Source of the DNA: Armillaria gallica
Taxonomy: Eukaryota; Basidiomycota; Agaricomycetes; Agaricales; Physalacriaceae
DNA: 64,000 bases
Direction: 5' to 3'
Assembly: GCA_037576215.1 (NCBI GenBank)
Contig: JBANDB010000011.1
Coordinates: forward strand, 2,108,001-2,172,000
The translations under genes and the position numbers were made by a program. The notes beneath the pieces were generated by a model. That model was given only the letters and a program-made list of their open reading frames with translations, did not search any database and had not been told where the DNA came from. Positions 31,711 through 43,579 of this stretch are shown here, piece after piece. The stretch's first letter is position 1. Every line of letters starts with the position of its first letter.

Positions 31711-31723
31711 TGGAGCCCACCGC
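31711..31723 (+). other. Putative tRNA primer binding site, element 2
   Basis: TGGAGCCCACCGC, starting TGG, sits two bases after a CA-ending LTR candidate. Unlike element 1 there is no matching self-complementary word at a predicted transcript start. Confidence 0.4.
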
Positions 31724-32183
31724 AAGGGAGGTTAAACCACAATTGCTGGTAGAAGAAGTATCCTTTGTCCCACTGCATGATGTCTAGAAGTGGAAGCGCT
31801 ATGGACTGTCACTCAAGCCACCACAGGTGATAGGATTTCAGACAAAGAAGATCTCTTCGACCTTGTTTCTGACAATGAATCACATCACTTCCACTTGGAT
31901 TCATCCTTCACCTCAGCTTACGAGCAGGAGTTAAGAGCTATCCTCAAATCACCACTATCATCCTTATCACCTTCACCCATAGCCAGTTTGCTGCCAGGAC
32001 CATCAACCCACCTGAGGTCTAACTCAGACCTGCAGGCATATGCATTGGATCCACCCAATCCAGACTTATTCCAAACCTGGTTGGATGAGCAAGAAGATCC
32101 AAGTCTGCCACCCTCACCAACACTTCCCTATCGACAAGACCTTTTGTTGGTCAAGAAACAGACAGATTCATTTTCATTTCAAC

Positions 32184-34625
32184 ATGGCAGGTCAACAACA
32201 AGCACCAGTGCAGAACCAGCAATTACCTATCAAAGGATCTGGGAAAGCACCTAGCTGGGGCTGGAAAGGACCTGAAGACTTGATAACCCTACCTATCTTC
32301 TTTGATGAAGTAGAGTGGATGTGCAAAAGTGTAGGACAGCAGGTGGATTGGCAATACATATAAGCCACTATCCTATATGCAGACCCAACAGCTGCTGATC
32401 TGTGGTAAAGGCTATCACAAGCCAACCCAGCCAATCAAGTGACAGCAACATGGGATGCATTCAAGGAGGAATGCTATGGGTTCTACCTGAAATCCAATGA
32501 GACCCACCGATACACACCTGCTCATCCAGAAGAAGTGGCTAGGATCCTTAGAGCCTCTCCGATCTCAACACTGGATGAGTTTAGCCGCTTTGACAGATAC
32601 ATTCAAAATATCGGATTGGATGTCACAGTGGGAACAAGTCCACTCATGTTGAAACACAAGTACACATGGATGTACATCTCTGCCATTCATCCCATGCTAC
32701 AAATGATGATAGACCAATGGCTAGCTGTTCTCTTCCCAAACCAGAACCCAGCGGAACCCTTCCCTGTGGAAGAGGTTAGGAAGGCAGCCAAGTATGCGCT
32801 GGAGAGCTACAGGTCTCCATATGTCAACCCTGCACCAGCTTTCTCACCATATGCAGGTATCAAGCAGCAAGCTCCAGCACCTGCTCCTTCATATGCTCAG
32901 CTGCCAGCAGTAGCTCTGCTTCTGCCATACAGGCAACAACAGATGATGATGCCAGGAGGAAGCATATCAGACATGATAGACGAACTATCCAAGGCAACCA
33001 TAGTGGGTCCACCTCTCACATAATACAACCCTTATGGGTTCCCCTCATACTCTCCTCAGCCACAAGCAGCAGCTCTGCAAGCTGTTCAGCAGCAGATGAT
33101 CATCCAACCAGCAGAGGCCACTGTGAAAATAGAATCTTCAGTGGAAGAATGGCTCCTGGCTGCAATCCAGAAGCTGGTCAATAAGGGCAGAGCCAACAAG
33201 AGGTGTGGATACAATGGTTGTGAGATCAGATATAAGAAATGCATAGCCAAGAAAGCAGATATGGACAAAGGTCTCATCAAGTTTGACCATATCAAGTGGA
33301 AGCTGGTAATGCCAGATGGGTCTGAGCTACCCAAGGGATCTGGATACCTCAGACCACAAGTAGAGAAGTGGCATGAAGGGCATAGAGGCACATCTGCTTC
33401 AATCAATATGATAGCTACCCAGCACAGGTATGGTATACCAGCAGGTGTTGTGTACTCACAGGGCTTTGGCCTCAAGACAGGCAATACCAGCACTTTCACC
33501 ACGGTTACACCATTGCAGCTCATGAGCTTGTATGAGAAGCACACCAAGATGCAAGCTGCCCAGCTGATGGCATGTTTGGAAGAATAGTCAGACAAAGAAG
33601 AGGAAGAAGAGGACCCAACTATCAAGGTCCTCGAGCAGATCCTGCCAGAATGGGTCAAAGCCAAGAAAGACAGTAGACCGCCAGGCAAAAGGCCAGGGAA
33701 ACCTTTCAAGAAAGTGAAGGTAGTAATACCATCTGCTGGGGCCAACCAGCCATCCGCCACAGTACCTGCCTCGACTGAACCACCTATCAAGGAACCTGCT
33801 CCAGCACCAGACACATCCGCTAAAGTGGGGGCACAATTTGCTGACATGAAGAAGGATCATCAGTGACAGTACAAGCATACCACTCCTATCATCAAGTCCA
33901 GGACCACAGAAGATCTCTACAACCATATGCTAGATTCCAAGGTCAAAGTCTCCATCAAGGAATTATGTGGAGAGAGCCCAGGAATCTGCAACAAGCTTAA
34001 AGAAGCTTTAACCAACTGGAAAGTACCTGTTGAAGGTGGAAAAGCAGGAGCAGCCACGGTCAGACATGACCAGCTGCTAATCATGCACCTCCAAACCAGA
34101 TGCCATGTGCATATAGTGGTAGTGGATGAAGCAGGAGGCTTAAGGGCTTTAACTCCAGTTATTGATGGTCTACACAAAGTAGAGTCAGTACTGGATGAAG
34201 GTTCTCAAGTTGTAGCGATGTCTACCACTGTCTGGCATAAGTGCGAAATGCCCCTGGATCCATCAGTCAAGATAGTGCTCATGAGTGTGAACAGAGAGAC
34301 AGGATGGTCCCTGGGCCTTTGCAGGAATGTACCCTTCAACTTCAAAGGGTTAGAAGTGCTTCTTCAAGTGCATGTGGTAGAACATGCTGCATATGATGTC
34401 CTACTAGGACAACCATTCTCTATGCTTTGTGAAACCAAGATAGACAACTGAGCTAATGGAGAACAAATCCTCACCATTCACAATCCTAATACTGGGATGG
34501 AAACAGTAATTCCTACTCATGAAAGAGGCAAGCCACTCTTCTCTTGGCCACAAGAACACACTAGCTCTGATCTGCATATTAACAAGCCACATCCACCCTA
34601 TGACCCACATGCAAATTTTCCTTAA
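32184..34625 (+). pseudogene. gag and protease of Gypsy element 2
   Basis: A single frame of about 813 codons, still in phase throughout and broken only by stops at 32361, 32406, 33021, 33585, 33864 and 34449, ending at 34623. The gag domain includes EEWMC-like and FKEECYGFYLKSNETHRYTP segments, LDEFSRFDRYIQNIG and a region with CGYNGCEIRYKKC in the place of the zinc-binding motif of related fungal elements. The protease has VESVLDEGSQVVAMST (relatives read LDPGSQIVAM), then YDVLLGQPFSML. Frame retention with stops only suggests decay by base change, not indels. Confidence 0.75.
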
Positions 34626-34654
34626 GCGAGAACCTATTTTCTGCTCAAGGTGAA

Positions 34655-34899
34655 TTGGGACTCTCAATATCAGTCAAAAAACTACCATCAGATTTCTCTT
34701 TACAGACACACTTGCTCACACTTGCTGTGGATGGCTCAACCGCTCATATAGATGTAACATTTATACCAGGATACACCATTTTTGTCAACACTATAACAGA
34801 AAACCAGGTCAAGTACATGGATGGCCTGGATCTATCCCAGCCTTACATTAGAAATGCTAGAGAAATAGCAAACAACCAATATGATACCCCTCTATGCAC
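34655..34899 (+). pseudogene. Inter-domain part of element 2, cut by hAT-like insertion
   Basis: Open frame in a different phase from gag-PR (SVKKLPSDFSLQTHLLTLAV and on) that ends at the hAT-like element's left target copy CTATGCAC (34892-34899). The coding sequence resumes at 35970. No domain; it corresponds to the spacer between protease and RT. Confidence 0.5.
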
Positions 34900-35961
34900 T
34901 AAGGCATAGCATGGATGCATCCGCAGATGGATCCGGATCTGTCCTGCGGATATCAGTGTACCTGATAGGTGATATCTGCATCTGCAGGTATGGCTGTGCA
35001 TGGATATCTGTCTATTTTAGTCAAAAACTTGATCTTCACACATCTTGATGGGTTCTGACTCATTTCTTCTAAGATTTTAAATGTGAATTCTACATTATAA
35101 GGTGTCTCTAATCGCTGTCTTTGATCACTTGAGAGTGTCAAAACTGCAAAGCATAAAAATCAGATAGAAATGAGGTATTTATTCTACTTATGTTTAGGCA
35201 TACAGGTTCAGGGCCAGCTTAAATAGCCAGACAAGGCTATCATTATATTTTTCAACATTCAAAACAATATCAAACATACATTTGGCTGCATCCATCAACA
35301 AATCAGAGCCAGAAAGAGGAATACAGCTTGTAAATAAAATCAATAAAATCTCTGATTGCTTCCTGCAGACCCAGATAACTCCTGATCAAAAATCGGATGG
35401 AAGAATTGAGTTCCCTGACCTCAAAAACACTAGGATGCACTAGAAAACTAAATCTCACTATTGAAACAAGTGGTGGAAAAGGAAAGTGATCTTTAACAGA
35501 GAGTCAATAAAATCTCTGATCACTTCCCATGGGCCTGGGTGGCCTCTGATAGCAGATTGGATGGTGAATTCGAAATCCCTGATCTCAAAAACATTAGAAC
35601 ACCTTTGCCACACTAGTTCCACTATTGAAACAATGACTGGAAAAATAAAGTGAACTTTGATACAAAACTAAGAAAATCTCTGTTTGCTCACCATGGACCA
35701 GGTGGCCTCCAATTGTAAATCTGATGTCAGATTCGAAATCTGTGATCTTGAAAACCCTAGGAGGCCCATTTCACACATGGGAAATAAGACAGAGAGAAAT
35801 AAATAGAACATCTGCAGATATTCAAGGTTGCTAAAGTCATATTCACATCTGGCAGATCTGGATGCCACGGATCCGGAAATCAGGCACAGCCACATCTGCA
35901 GGTATTTTTTTGGATATCTGTCCAGATATCTGCAGATCATCTGCATCTGTGCTATGCCTTA
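34900..35961. mobile_element. hAT-like non-autonomous element, 1062 bp
   Basis: Terminal inverted repeats TAAGGCATAGCA at both ends. Perfect 8-bp target duplication CTATGCAC (34892-34899 and 35962-35969), which fits the nTnnnnAn preference of hAT elements. Subterminal regions at both ends carry several GATATCTG/ATCTGCAG words, a usual arrangement for hAT transposase sites. No transposase ORF. It interrupts Gypsy element 2 between protease and RT. Confidence 0.85.
35344..35760. repeat. Internal ~165-bp repeats of the hAT-like element
   Basis: Three imperfect units start AAAATCTCTGATTGC (35344), AAAATCTCTGATCAC (about 35510) and AAAATCTCTGTTTGC (about 35672). Each continues with a GG(C/T)GGCCTC-type or related block, an AGATTGGATGG-type block and a CCCTGA(C/T)CTCAAAAAC(A/C) block. 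Confidence 0.65.
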
Positions 35962-36059
35962 CTATGCACTCTCTCTTCTTTTGCATCTGCTCCTGCAGAT
36001 TTCTCTCAACCTGCACATGGACCTAGTGATTCATTGACTCAAATTTCTATTCCCTCTTT

Positions 36060-37960
36060 CTCAGTCCTGCAGTATGTCAACCAGCCTCATGAGCTCTTAT
36101 TCATGAATCTGTTCAAAGCAAACAGTGTACACAGCTGACCTGCTTACTTCCAACCAACTGGCATCTTCAAGGTCACATGCCCCAAGCCCAAGAAAAAGAA
36201 GTATAAGAAGGTTGACCAGCATGTCAAACCTGTACCCACGATGCTACCTGAAGAGTTTCAGATTATCTGAGAGATTACTGGTGACCCACTAGCAGATATA
36301 CCTATTCTTTCAACTCATCTGCCAGATTTCCATCTGACCAGATGCTATACTCAAGAAAACTATGACATTATAGAAGAAAATCACCCTGGGGATTTCCTAT
36401 GGCCAGACGAGTGAAAGCTCATGCATCACTTCATGATGCTGCAAGAGAGCAGATTCACTTGGGATGAATCACAGAAGGGGAAATTCAGAGAAGATTTCTT
36501 TCTCCCAGTCACCATCCCTGTCATAGAACATATTCCTTAGATACACAAAAATATTCCTATTCCTTCAGGCCTATACCATGAAGTTATAGAAATTGTCAAG
36601 GACAAGATAGCTTCTGGAATATATGAGCCTTCTAGTTCTTCTTATCATTCCAAATGGTTCAGTCTTCAATAAAGATGGATGTTCACTTTGGATCATACAT
36701 GACTTACAGCTGCTCAACACTGTTACCATCTACAACTCAGGGGTGCCTCCACTCATAGAACAGCTAGCAGAGACCTTTGGTGCACACACTTGTTATAGCA
36801 TATTCAACTTCTTTGTGGCCTTTGACCAAAGGTTACTCTCAGTAAAGAGTAGAGATCTCATGACCTTCCAAACACCTCTAGGCACCTTCTGCCTCAGCAT
36901 GCTACCAATGGGGTGGACTAACTCAATGCAAGTCCTACAAGGAGATATAACCTACATGCCCCAAGACAAAATACTGGATGTAACTATTCTGTTTGTTGAT
37001 GATGTGAGGCATGAAGGGACCCATCACCCACTATGAGACAGTGGACAGTGGATATGAAATGATATCTGAAAATTCAGGAATCCACTGGTTCGTATGGGAA
37101 CATTTCCAGAATCTCAATCAGGTAGTGCAATGGATGAAATATGCTGGTTGTACTTGGTCAGGGAAGAAGGCATACCTCTGTGTGCCAGAAGCAATTATTG
37201 TTGGACACAAGTGCACATATGAAAGTAGAATACCTGAAGATGGAAAAGTTGACAAGATTAAGAATTGGGGACCATTTCTAGACCTTACAGACATCTGATC
37301 ATTCTTAGAACCACTGGAATCCTACAGATATATGTCTGCAACTACAGCCTGCTGGTAAGGCCTCTAGTAAATCTCACCTGCAAAGGTGTTGAGTTTTTCT
37401 GAGGACCAGATTAAGAAGCCACTCAAGAAGCACTGAAGCAAGAAATCATCAACTCACCTGCTCTCCACCCAATTGACTATAAGTCAGATGCATCCGTCAT
37501 TCTAGCAGTCAACACAAGCATGCAAGCTGTCAGATACACCATTTTTCAAGAGGACCCTGCTAATCCAAAATAAAGATACCCTTCCTGCTTTGATTCTATT
37601 CCTGCTAAACTCTGTCAAATCAAAGTATAGCCAGCCAAAGCTCAAACTCTATGGCCTGTATAGGGCATTAAAAGAGGCTGCTATCTGGATCATTGGAGTC
37701 AAGAACTTTGTGGTGGGAGTGGACGCTACTGCCATCAAAGGAATGATCAACAACCCAGACATGAACCCGAGTGTGGTAATCAACTGATGGGTAGCAGGGA
37801 TTCTTCTGTTTGATTTCAAGCTGGTTCACATTCCAGGAGTCAAACATGGTGTAGACAGATTGTCAAGAAGGCATCTGCAGCCAGGTGACAAACCCGTTTA
37901 AGGAGACAATCCTGACTGGGTTGACAAGATGTATGGTTTCGTGCACATCATCAACCCGCT
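36060..37960 (+). pseudogene. Reverse transcriptase and RNase H of Gypsy element 2
   Basis: RT region in shifting frames: KKYKKVDQHVKPVPTMLPEE, HIPxIHKNIPIPSG, DKIASGIYEPSSSSYHSKWF, then (36623-37036) WIIHDLQLLNTVTIYNSGVP, TFQTPLGTFCLSMLPMGWTN and the active site LFVDDV, which is retained. The connection continues at 37011-37298. RNase H and tether: SQPKLKLYGLYRALKEAAIW, GMINNPDMNPSVVIN, then after TGA GILLFDFKLVHIPGVKHGVD. Several stops (for example TAG at about 36538 in place of Trp) and at least two frameshifts. This is the fungal Gypsy lineage with the VTIRDAGVPP-type RT. Confidence 0.75.
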
Positions 37961-38000
37961 CATAGAAGAGTGAGCATCTGGATGCAAAATTCTCTCTCCA

Positions 38001-39180
38001 ATGTGGATTTTGGCAAACCACCAGATCCACCTGCAAGCAGCAGATCTGATCCCAATGGATGTGGATGTGGAGATTCCCCAGAGTGCTAAAGCTAAATCTA
38101 ATGATGTGAGGGTGCTGCTAGTTCAAGACTACCTTTCAGATTTCCATGTACCCACCTCAATGACTGAAGATCAGAAAAAAACTTTTATTAACTATACTTC
38201 AGGTTTCTTTCTCTTAGATAACAACCTTTGGAAATGCAATAGTGGAGGAGAACACAAGCTGGTTGTGCCAGTGGATAGACGATACAGGCTGCTACAGATC
38301 ACACATGACAAGCTCAGACACAAAGGTGTCTACTTGGTTAGAACCCACCTCCTGAAAAGGTACTGGTGGCCTCAGCTGCTTGACAATGTCAAATGATTCG
38401 TGAAGACATGCCATATGTGTCAAATCCACCAGACAGACAAGTGGCATATTCCACCTGTTGTTGCATATTCTGCTCTGTTATTTTCCAAAGTCTATATTGA
38501 CACTTTCCACCTTCCAAAATCCAATGGATTCAAGTACATTGTACATGCCCACTGCTCTATGAGTGCATACCCAGAGTTCAAAATGCTGAGGCATGAGAAC
38601 ACAGAGGGAATCACATGCTTCATATTCAAGCATATCATCTGCTGTTGGGGTAGCCTCTGAGAAATCATAATGGATAATGGGCCTGCCTTCCTAGCTGCTC
38701 TGGAAATACTAGCTACTCAATATGACATCCACCATATCACCATCTCTGCCTGTAACTCACAAGCACAAGGAGTTATTGAACGACAACACCTTGGGTTTAG
38801 AGAATCTCTGTTCAAAGCTTGTAGAGGGGTAGAAAACAAGTGGAGTCAAGTAGCGCATGCTGTTATCTGGGCAGAAAAGGTCACTCCACTGTGGACAATT
38901 GGGAAGAGCCCTTATGAGGTTGCAACAGGTGTAGAGCCAATCCTACCATTGGATATAGCAGAAGCTTCTTACCTGGTTGAACCACCAATGACAGCAATCT
39001 CCACATCAGATCTCATAGCAAGACAAGCGGTTACATTGCAAAAACAACCTGCTGACCTGGAGTGGATCCATGCAAAAGTATATGACTCGGGAGTCAAAAC
39101 CATTCAATGATGGGAAAAGGAACATGCAAACAGGATTATTGACTAGAATTTCCAGCCTGGTGCATTAGTCCTTGTACAGT
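38001..39180 (+). pseudogene. Integrase of Gypsy element 2, 3'-truncated
   Basis: Zinc domain HDKLRHKG with CHMCQIH; catalytic core Asp in VYIDTFHLPKSNGFKYIV, Asp in IIMDNGPAF and Glu in GVIERQHLGF. Stops at 38394 (TGA where relatives have Trp) and near 38658. The sequence continues past 39108 as WEKEHANRII and NFQPGALVLV and is lost at about 39.18-39.20 kb. No 3' LTR follows, so the 3' end has been removed or replaced. Confidence 0.75.
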
Positions 39181-39190
39181 GACAAGGCTG

Positions 39191-41559
39191 GTGACAGGTA
39201 CCTGTGAAACTGAGCACAGCCTAGTGTGATCACACACAAAAGCTACACTCAATCCCACAAAACACACACACACACACACAATCTCCTTAAGTGTGGATGG
39301 GAGCAAGGGTTTTAATTTCACTTGCATGCCAACAGTATCTCAAAGTATCTCAGTAAACTCGCTAGAACAATACACAAAACAATGTAGTATTATCAAGCCA
39401 ATCTCAAATTCTCTATCTCCTCAGAGCTTTTTACAAGAGAGCACAGTGAACCATGCAACCCTCAAGGCAAAGGATATTTCAATAGACAAAACACATGGAT
39501 GTGCAGATCCACAAAACAACCAAGTTCGGTCAGTGAGCTCGCTAAGTACGACCCACCACAAGATCTAATCTGTGTGTGATGCCGCCTTTCTCTTAGTTGC
39601 TAAACCTGACTTCCAAACCTGTCATGATGGAGGCCCTCAGCACTCCCACTCAAATCTCAATTATTCTCAAAACCATCCCCACAAGTCCTCACACATAGTG
39701 TGCTCGCTCTAACAATTATGCCACAAGGTCCAACTGTGCACACCTGTCACACTTTGTGCAACTGCTAGAATAGCTCAATCTGGCTGATTCCCTTGCAACT
39801 ACTTCTAGACCTACACAGAGGCCGGCACAACACAACTTCTCCTTCTTACACTGCACCAGAAAAGAAACAGAGCTTTCTCTCAGATGTAACCAAGTAAACC
39901 TCTCAAGACAGGCACAGCATCACTGCTTCCGAATCTCTTTCTTATCTCAAGTAAACCGAAGTTTGTATCCAAATTTCTCTCTTATTTAATTTCTCTGTGA
40001 GCTCGCTAAACTTGCATTATAGCCAAGGCTCAAAGTCACTAACTCTTACATGGCACAACAAGTCCAGATCCAAACTGAAACTTTATTGTGTTATGTGGGA
40101 GTAGGTAGCTTGCTTTAATACATGAAAATCTACTCTACTTATACTACAGGAGATTGATTATTACAAACAGATTTTTAGTAATTCACTTCTTTTTTGGCTG
40201 GATATTCCTTGTCCGAGTTGGCACAGTGCTGGGGGCAGCACACCACTCATTCCTCTTTTTAGTAGTCTCAAAGAGCTAAGTGATGTCAACATCACTCACT
40301 CTAGCATCAGAGTAGCTTGCAAGCATGCACTCAATAGCTGCTTAATCCTTGATCACCAATCACACTTCGTATTTGGCTTTTGGGTCTACTCTGAAGGTGA
40401 CAGCATCATATTCTAGACCAGTAACCAAGAAATGCTTTGGCTTTCCAGTCCGCTGGCTATTTCCATTGGCCAAAGCCTGTTTCTAGGCCATGCCTGAGGT
40501 TCTCTTGATTACCCCATGCATGATATTGTTTTTCAGATCTCCAGGGACCATGTGTCATAGATTACAGATGTGTCATTATCTAAATTAGCCTCAGCCCATG
40601 TACAAGTGCATCCCACTCCAGCTGAGTCCTCTATTGCAAACAGGTGGTTTGGCAATCTAGCTCGCCCTTCAGCCTTGTTGCTGTGCATGCCCATAAGGTA
40701 CAGTGCAATGACGAAGTCCTTATGTTTTAATTCTATTGCTTCTTTTTCTATGATAGAGCTCTCTACCTCGGTGACCTTGCTTCTTCATGTGCCACTTGCA
40801 CTGTCAGCCCACTCACAATACCTCTGCATTGCTAATATGTAAGGTATGACATTTTAGCAAAATTACACCCTTAGACACGCTGCAGGCGTGACAATGGAAT
40901 ACAAGGGTCAAATACAAGCTCAGCTGCAAATTCAAGCCAAGATATCTAAGCCTGCTGGTGTACATCTCAAAGAAAAGAGGAGGTGCCCTCATCCTATGTG
41001 ATCTAGATGGCACAGTGCTGGCAGATCTGATAGCCACTTTCCACTGCATTTCTTACTGAGGCAATATCATTTCTTCACTGTTCTACATTTCTGCCAGGAG
41101 TCAGAAATCTTTGCTGGAGGGAGTGTTTGCTCTGCTAGCTCATGATTTTCTTATCCTGATCCTCTCTCTAGTTCATTATTACTTCAATTCTAACCCCTCA
41201 GCTAACTTTGGATCTTACAAAGGCAACATCAAGCAAACATGCAACTCTTCATTTTATATGTACAGATATTCAAGGCTCCTCTATTCTATGAAGGTACTGC
41301 TGAGCAAATACTCCACTTCCTCAGTGGAGAAGGGACTGGATCTTCTCAGCTTGTACTCAAGCGTGCAGTGAGCCACCACCAGCTGATGGGTAAGGGTGAG
41401 AATCCAGTCCCAGGCTACCTCCCTGGGGTGGGTCATCCCACCAGTGCAGCAGTCCACCAGGTTAAAGGCAAAATCAGTGATGGGATCTGAGAGGTATTCA
41501 GCATAGGCACTAGCTGAAAGACACAGGCTTACCATGACCAGGAGGTGGTCTCTCTTGCA
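39191..41559. other. AT-rich region, no gene recognised
   Basis: Begins at the truncation of element 2. It contains a CA microsatellite (39262-39280) and four copies of a (G/A)(A/G)CTCGCT(A/C) word near 39356, 39536, 39702 and 40001, otherwise unusual in this CpG-poor DNA. Open frames (up to 91 codons) have no motif. Confidence 0.45.
39262..39280. repeat. CA microsatellite
   Basis: Uninterrupted (CA)n run of about 19-20 bases. Confidence 0.9.
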
Positions 41560-42371
41560 TCAGACATGAGCTGAACATGCTGTACTCTGTGAGCAGATCC
41601 ACTGCTGAAGGCACAGACAAAGGGTTGGCCTCAGGTTGACCAGATGGGCCAGCGGACATGGGACTACTGCGATGCAGGCAGAGCAGCAGAATGAAGGCCT
41701 GTGGTCACTTGGCAGATGCCAGACCCACTTTGGCCTTTCCCTTGCTAGAGCAGGCTGGCTTCCGCCAGGCAGGAGTGCCACGAGCAACACAGTTGGGACA
41801 CCCATGACTGCTGATGAGACACTTGGTGCAGGTGGGGTGGCCATTGTCAGAATCTATGGGCAAGAGGCAACAATGCCTGCCATGGCACTGGTTGCACTTC
41901 TCATCCACTGGCTGTATTAATGAAAGTTAGTCAGTTGAAGCATGGAAAGAGAACAAAGACATGTATCTCAAGGAGACCCTCCTCCATTTCCACTATATAG
42001 GCACACATGGCCAGTTGAGTCTTACCCTGTCACAGATGCTGGTTGAGATCTGTCAGCCAGCCAGTGCATGTGTAGCCTACGCATGTGACCCGCTGTCAGT
42101 ACAAATTCAAAAGAGGCTCAAAAATGCTACCTTTTGTTTTTTTGGGGGGGAGCAGCATCAGACACCCCTCTGCCATCAAGCTCATCCACCTCTTCTTCCT
42201 CCTCCCTCTCATTGTCAGCATCATGATCTTTTTCTTCAGCCTATCTGGTAAATCTAGACCTAAACAAAAAGGATATAACCATGAAGGCATTTGGCACCAG
42301 TCATGGTTATAACCAGTACCCCTGACCCATTGTCCAGTTCCAGGCATTGCTGCAGAGCTCCCATATGCCAT
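41560..42371 (-). pseudogene. Cys-cluster gene remnant, minus strand
   Basis: On the minus strand an acidic exon (ADNEREEEEEVDELDGRGVS, about 42230-42150) precedes a cysteine-rich exon at 41908-41705. That exon reads CNQCHGRHCCLLPIDSDNGH, then CTKCLISSHGCPNC, a CxxC...CxxC...CxxC cluster like the Zn-binding modules of many basidiomycete hypothetical proteins, followed by a basic Lys-rich stretch. Further minus-strand open sequence continues to 41560. Splice sites were not resolved. The acidic-plus-Cys layout is reminiscent of the minus gene at 61283-61786. Confidence 0.4.
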
Positions 42372-43579
42372 TTTGGTAATATCAACTTACAATTAAATAA
42401 TAAGGCCATTCCAGTAGAAATCATATTACATATTCACCTTTTTATCTATGGCATCCCAGGACTGTACAGAGAATATATTAATCATGATAATGTATGTACT
42501 TACAAGTATCAAGAACAGTTCTCTTGAATAAACTATGCATGCAATACAAAAACACCATGCCATGTCAATCTAGCATACCTCGCAAAACCCAATCAATGGG
42601 GGGAGCTCCTTGATCTGTAACCACCATGTGTGCCACTTATGGCCACTGGTAATGGATGGTCCTGCAAGGCAGCAGGCAAGGTTTGACATGTGAAAAATGT
42701 GATTCCAACATGCCAAAGACTACTGGATCAGCTCCCCCCTCCATGAAACTCCACAGCATTGATGAGAAGCTGAATGCATGTGCAGGAGCACCAACACACC
42801 AATCAAAATGCAAATAGGTGGCACGAAGTGTAATGGAAACTTCAGTGTTCATACCGAAGCCACACTCTGATGAAGGCTACAATACATAGAGGAAGTGCCA
42901 ATACCTCCCAGTCCCTCTATGAGCCATCATAAAATGTAGCACATTATCTTGCATATAAGACACTGAAATGAGTGGCACACCACAAGACCCCGGAACAATG
43001 ATGAGATGACAGCCATGGATGATGACCAAAAAGGGGTGGACAAAGTAGCATCAATGCAAATTACTGCACCGCAGAAGACTGCGCCAAAATAGTATGCTCG
43101 CAGACCTTGAAAATAACAAAGGAATGCAGTGCCAAGACTGTGAAGACAAGGTACGACTGTGACATACCACTGGGTCCATAACAATAATCTGATCAGATGT
43201 GACACTCACGCAGAGACGTCTGCCTTACACGGCGAACAAAGTACTGGCCCCTCGACGACAATGGCACCATGATACCCCCTACATACCCTTCGAACATTCA
43301 CTCAGATGGCTCTAGCAAGACAATGCACACTGCAGAGTTATAAAGGAAGTGACAGTCCTGGCCACAGAATAGACGATACAAGAAACCACAAGCTACAGCA
43401 TGCTAAACACAAAGCAATGAGATACCCCAAAACAGAAGAAAGGAATCCTGGTCTTCTCAACCCTGGTCTGTCCCATTTACATACATAAATACTTCCAGCC
43501 ATCATGGATGTGCCTTCGAAAATGAAACCCCAGAATGAAACACAGACCCACTCGATCAACAACACCCAACATACTCACC
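42372..43579. other. No gene recognised; upstream region of next gene
   Basis: Mostly non-coding. CpG frequency rises from about 43.2 kb toward the gene at 43580. No promoter element can be assigned with confidence. Confidence 0.4.
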
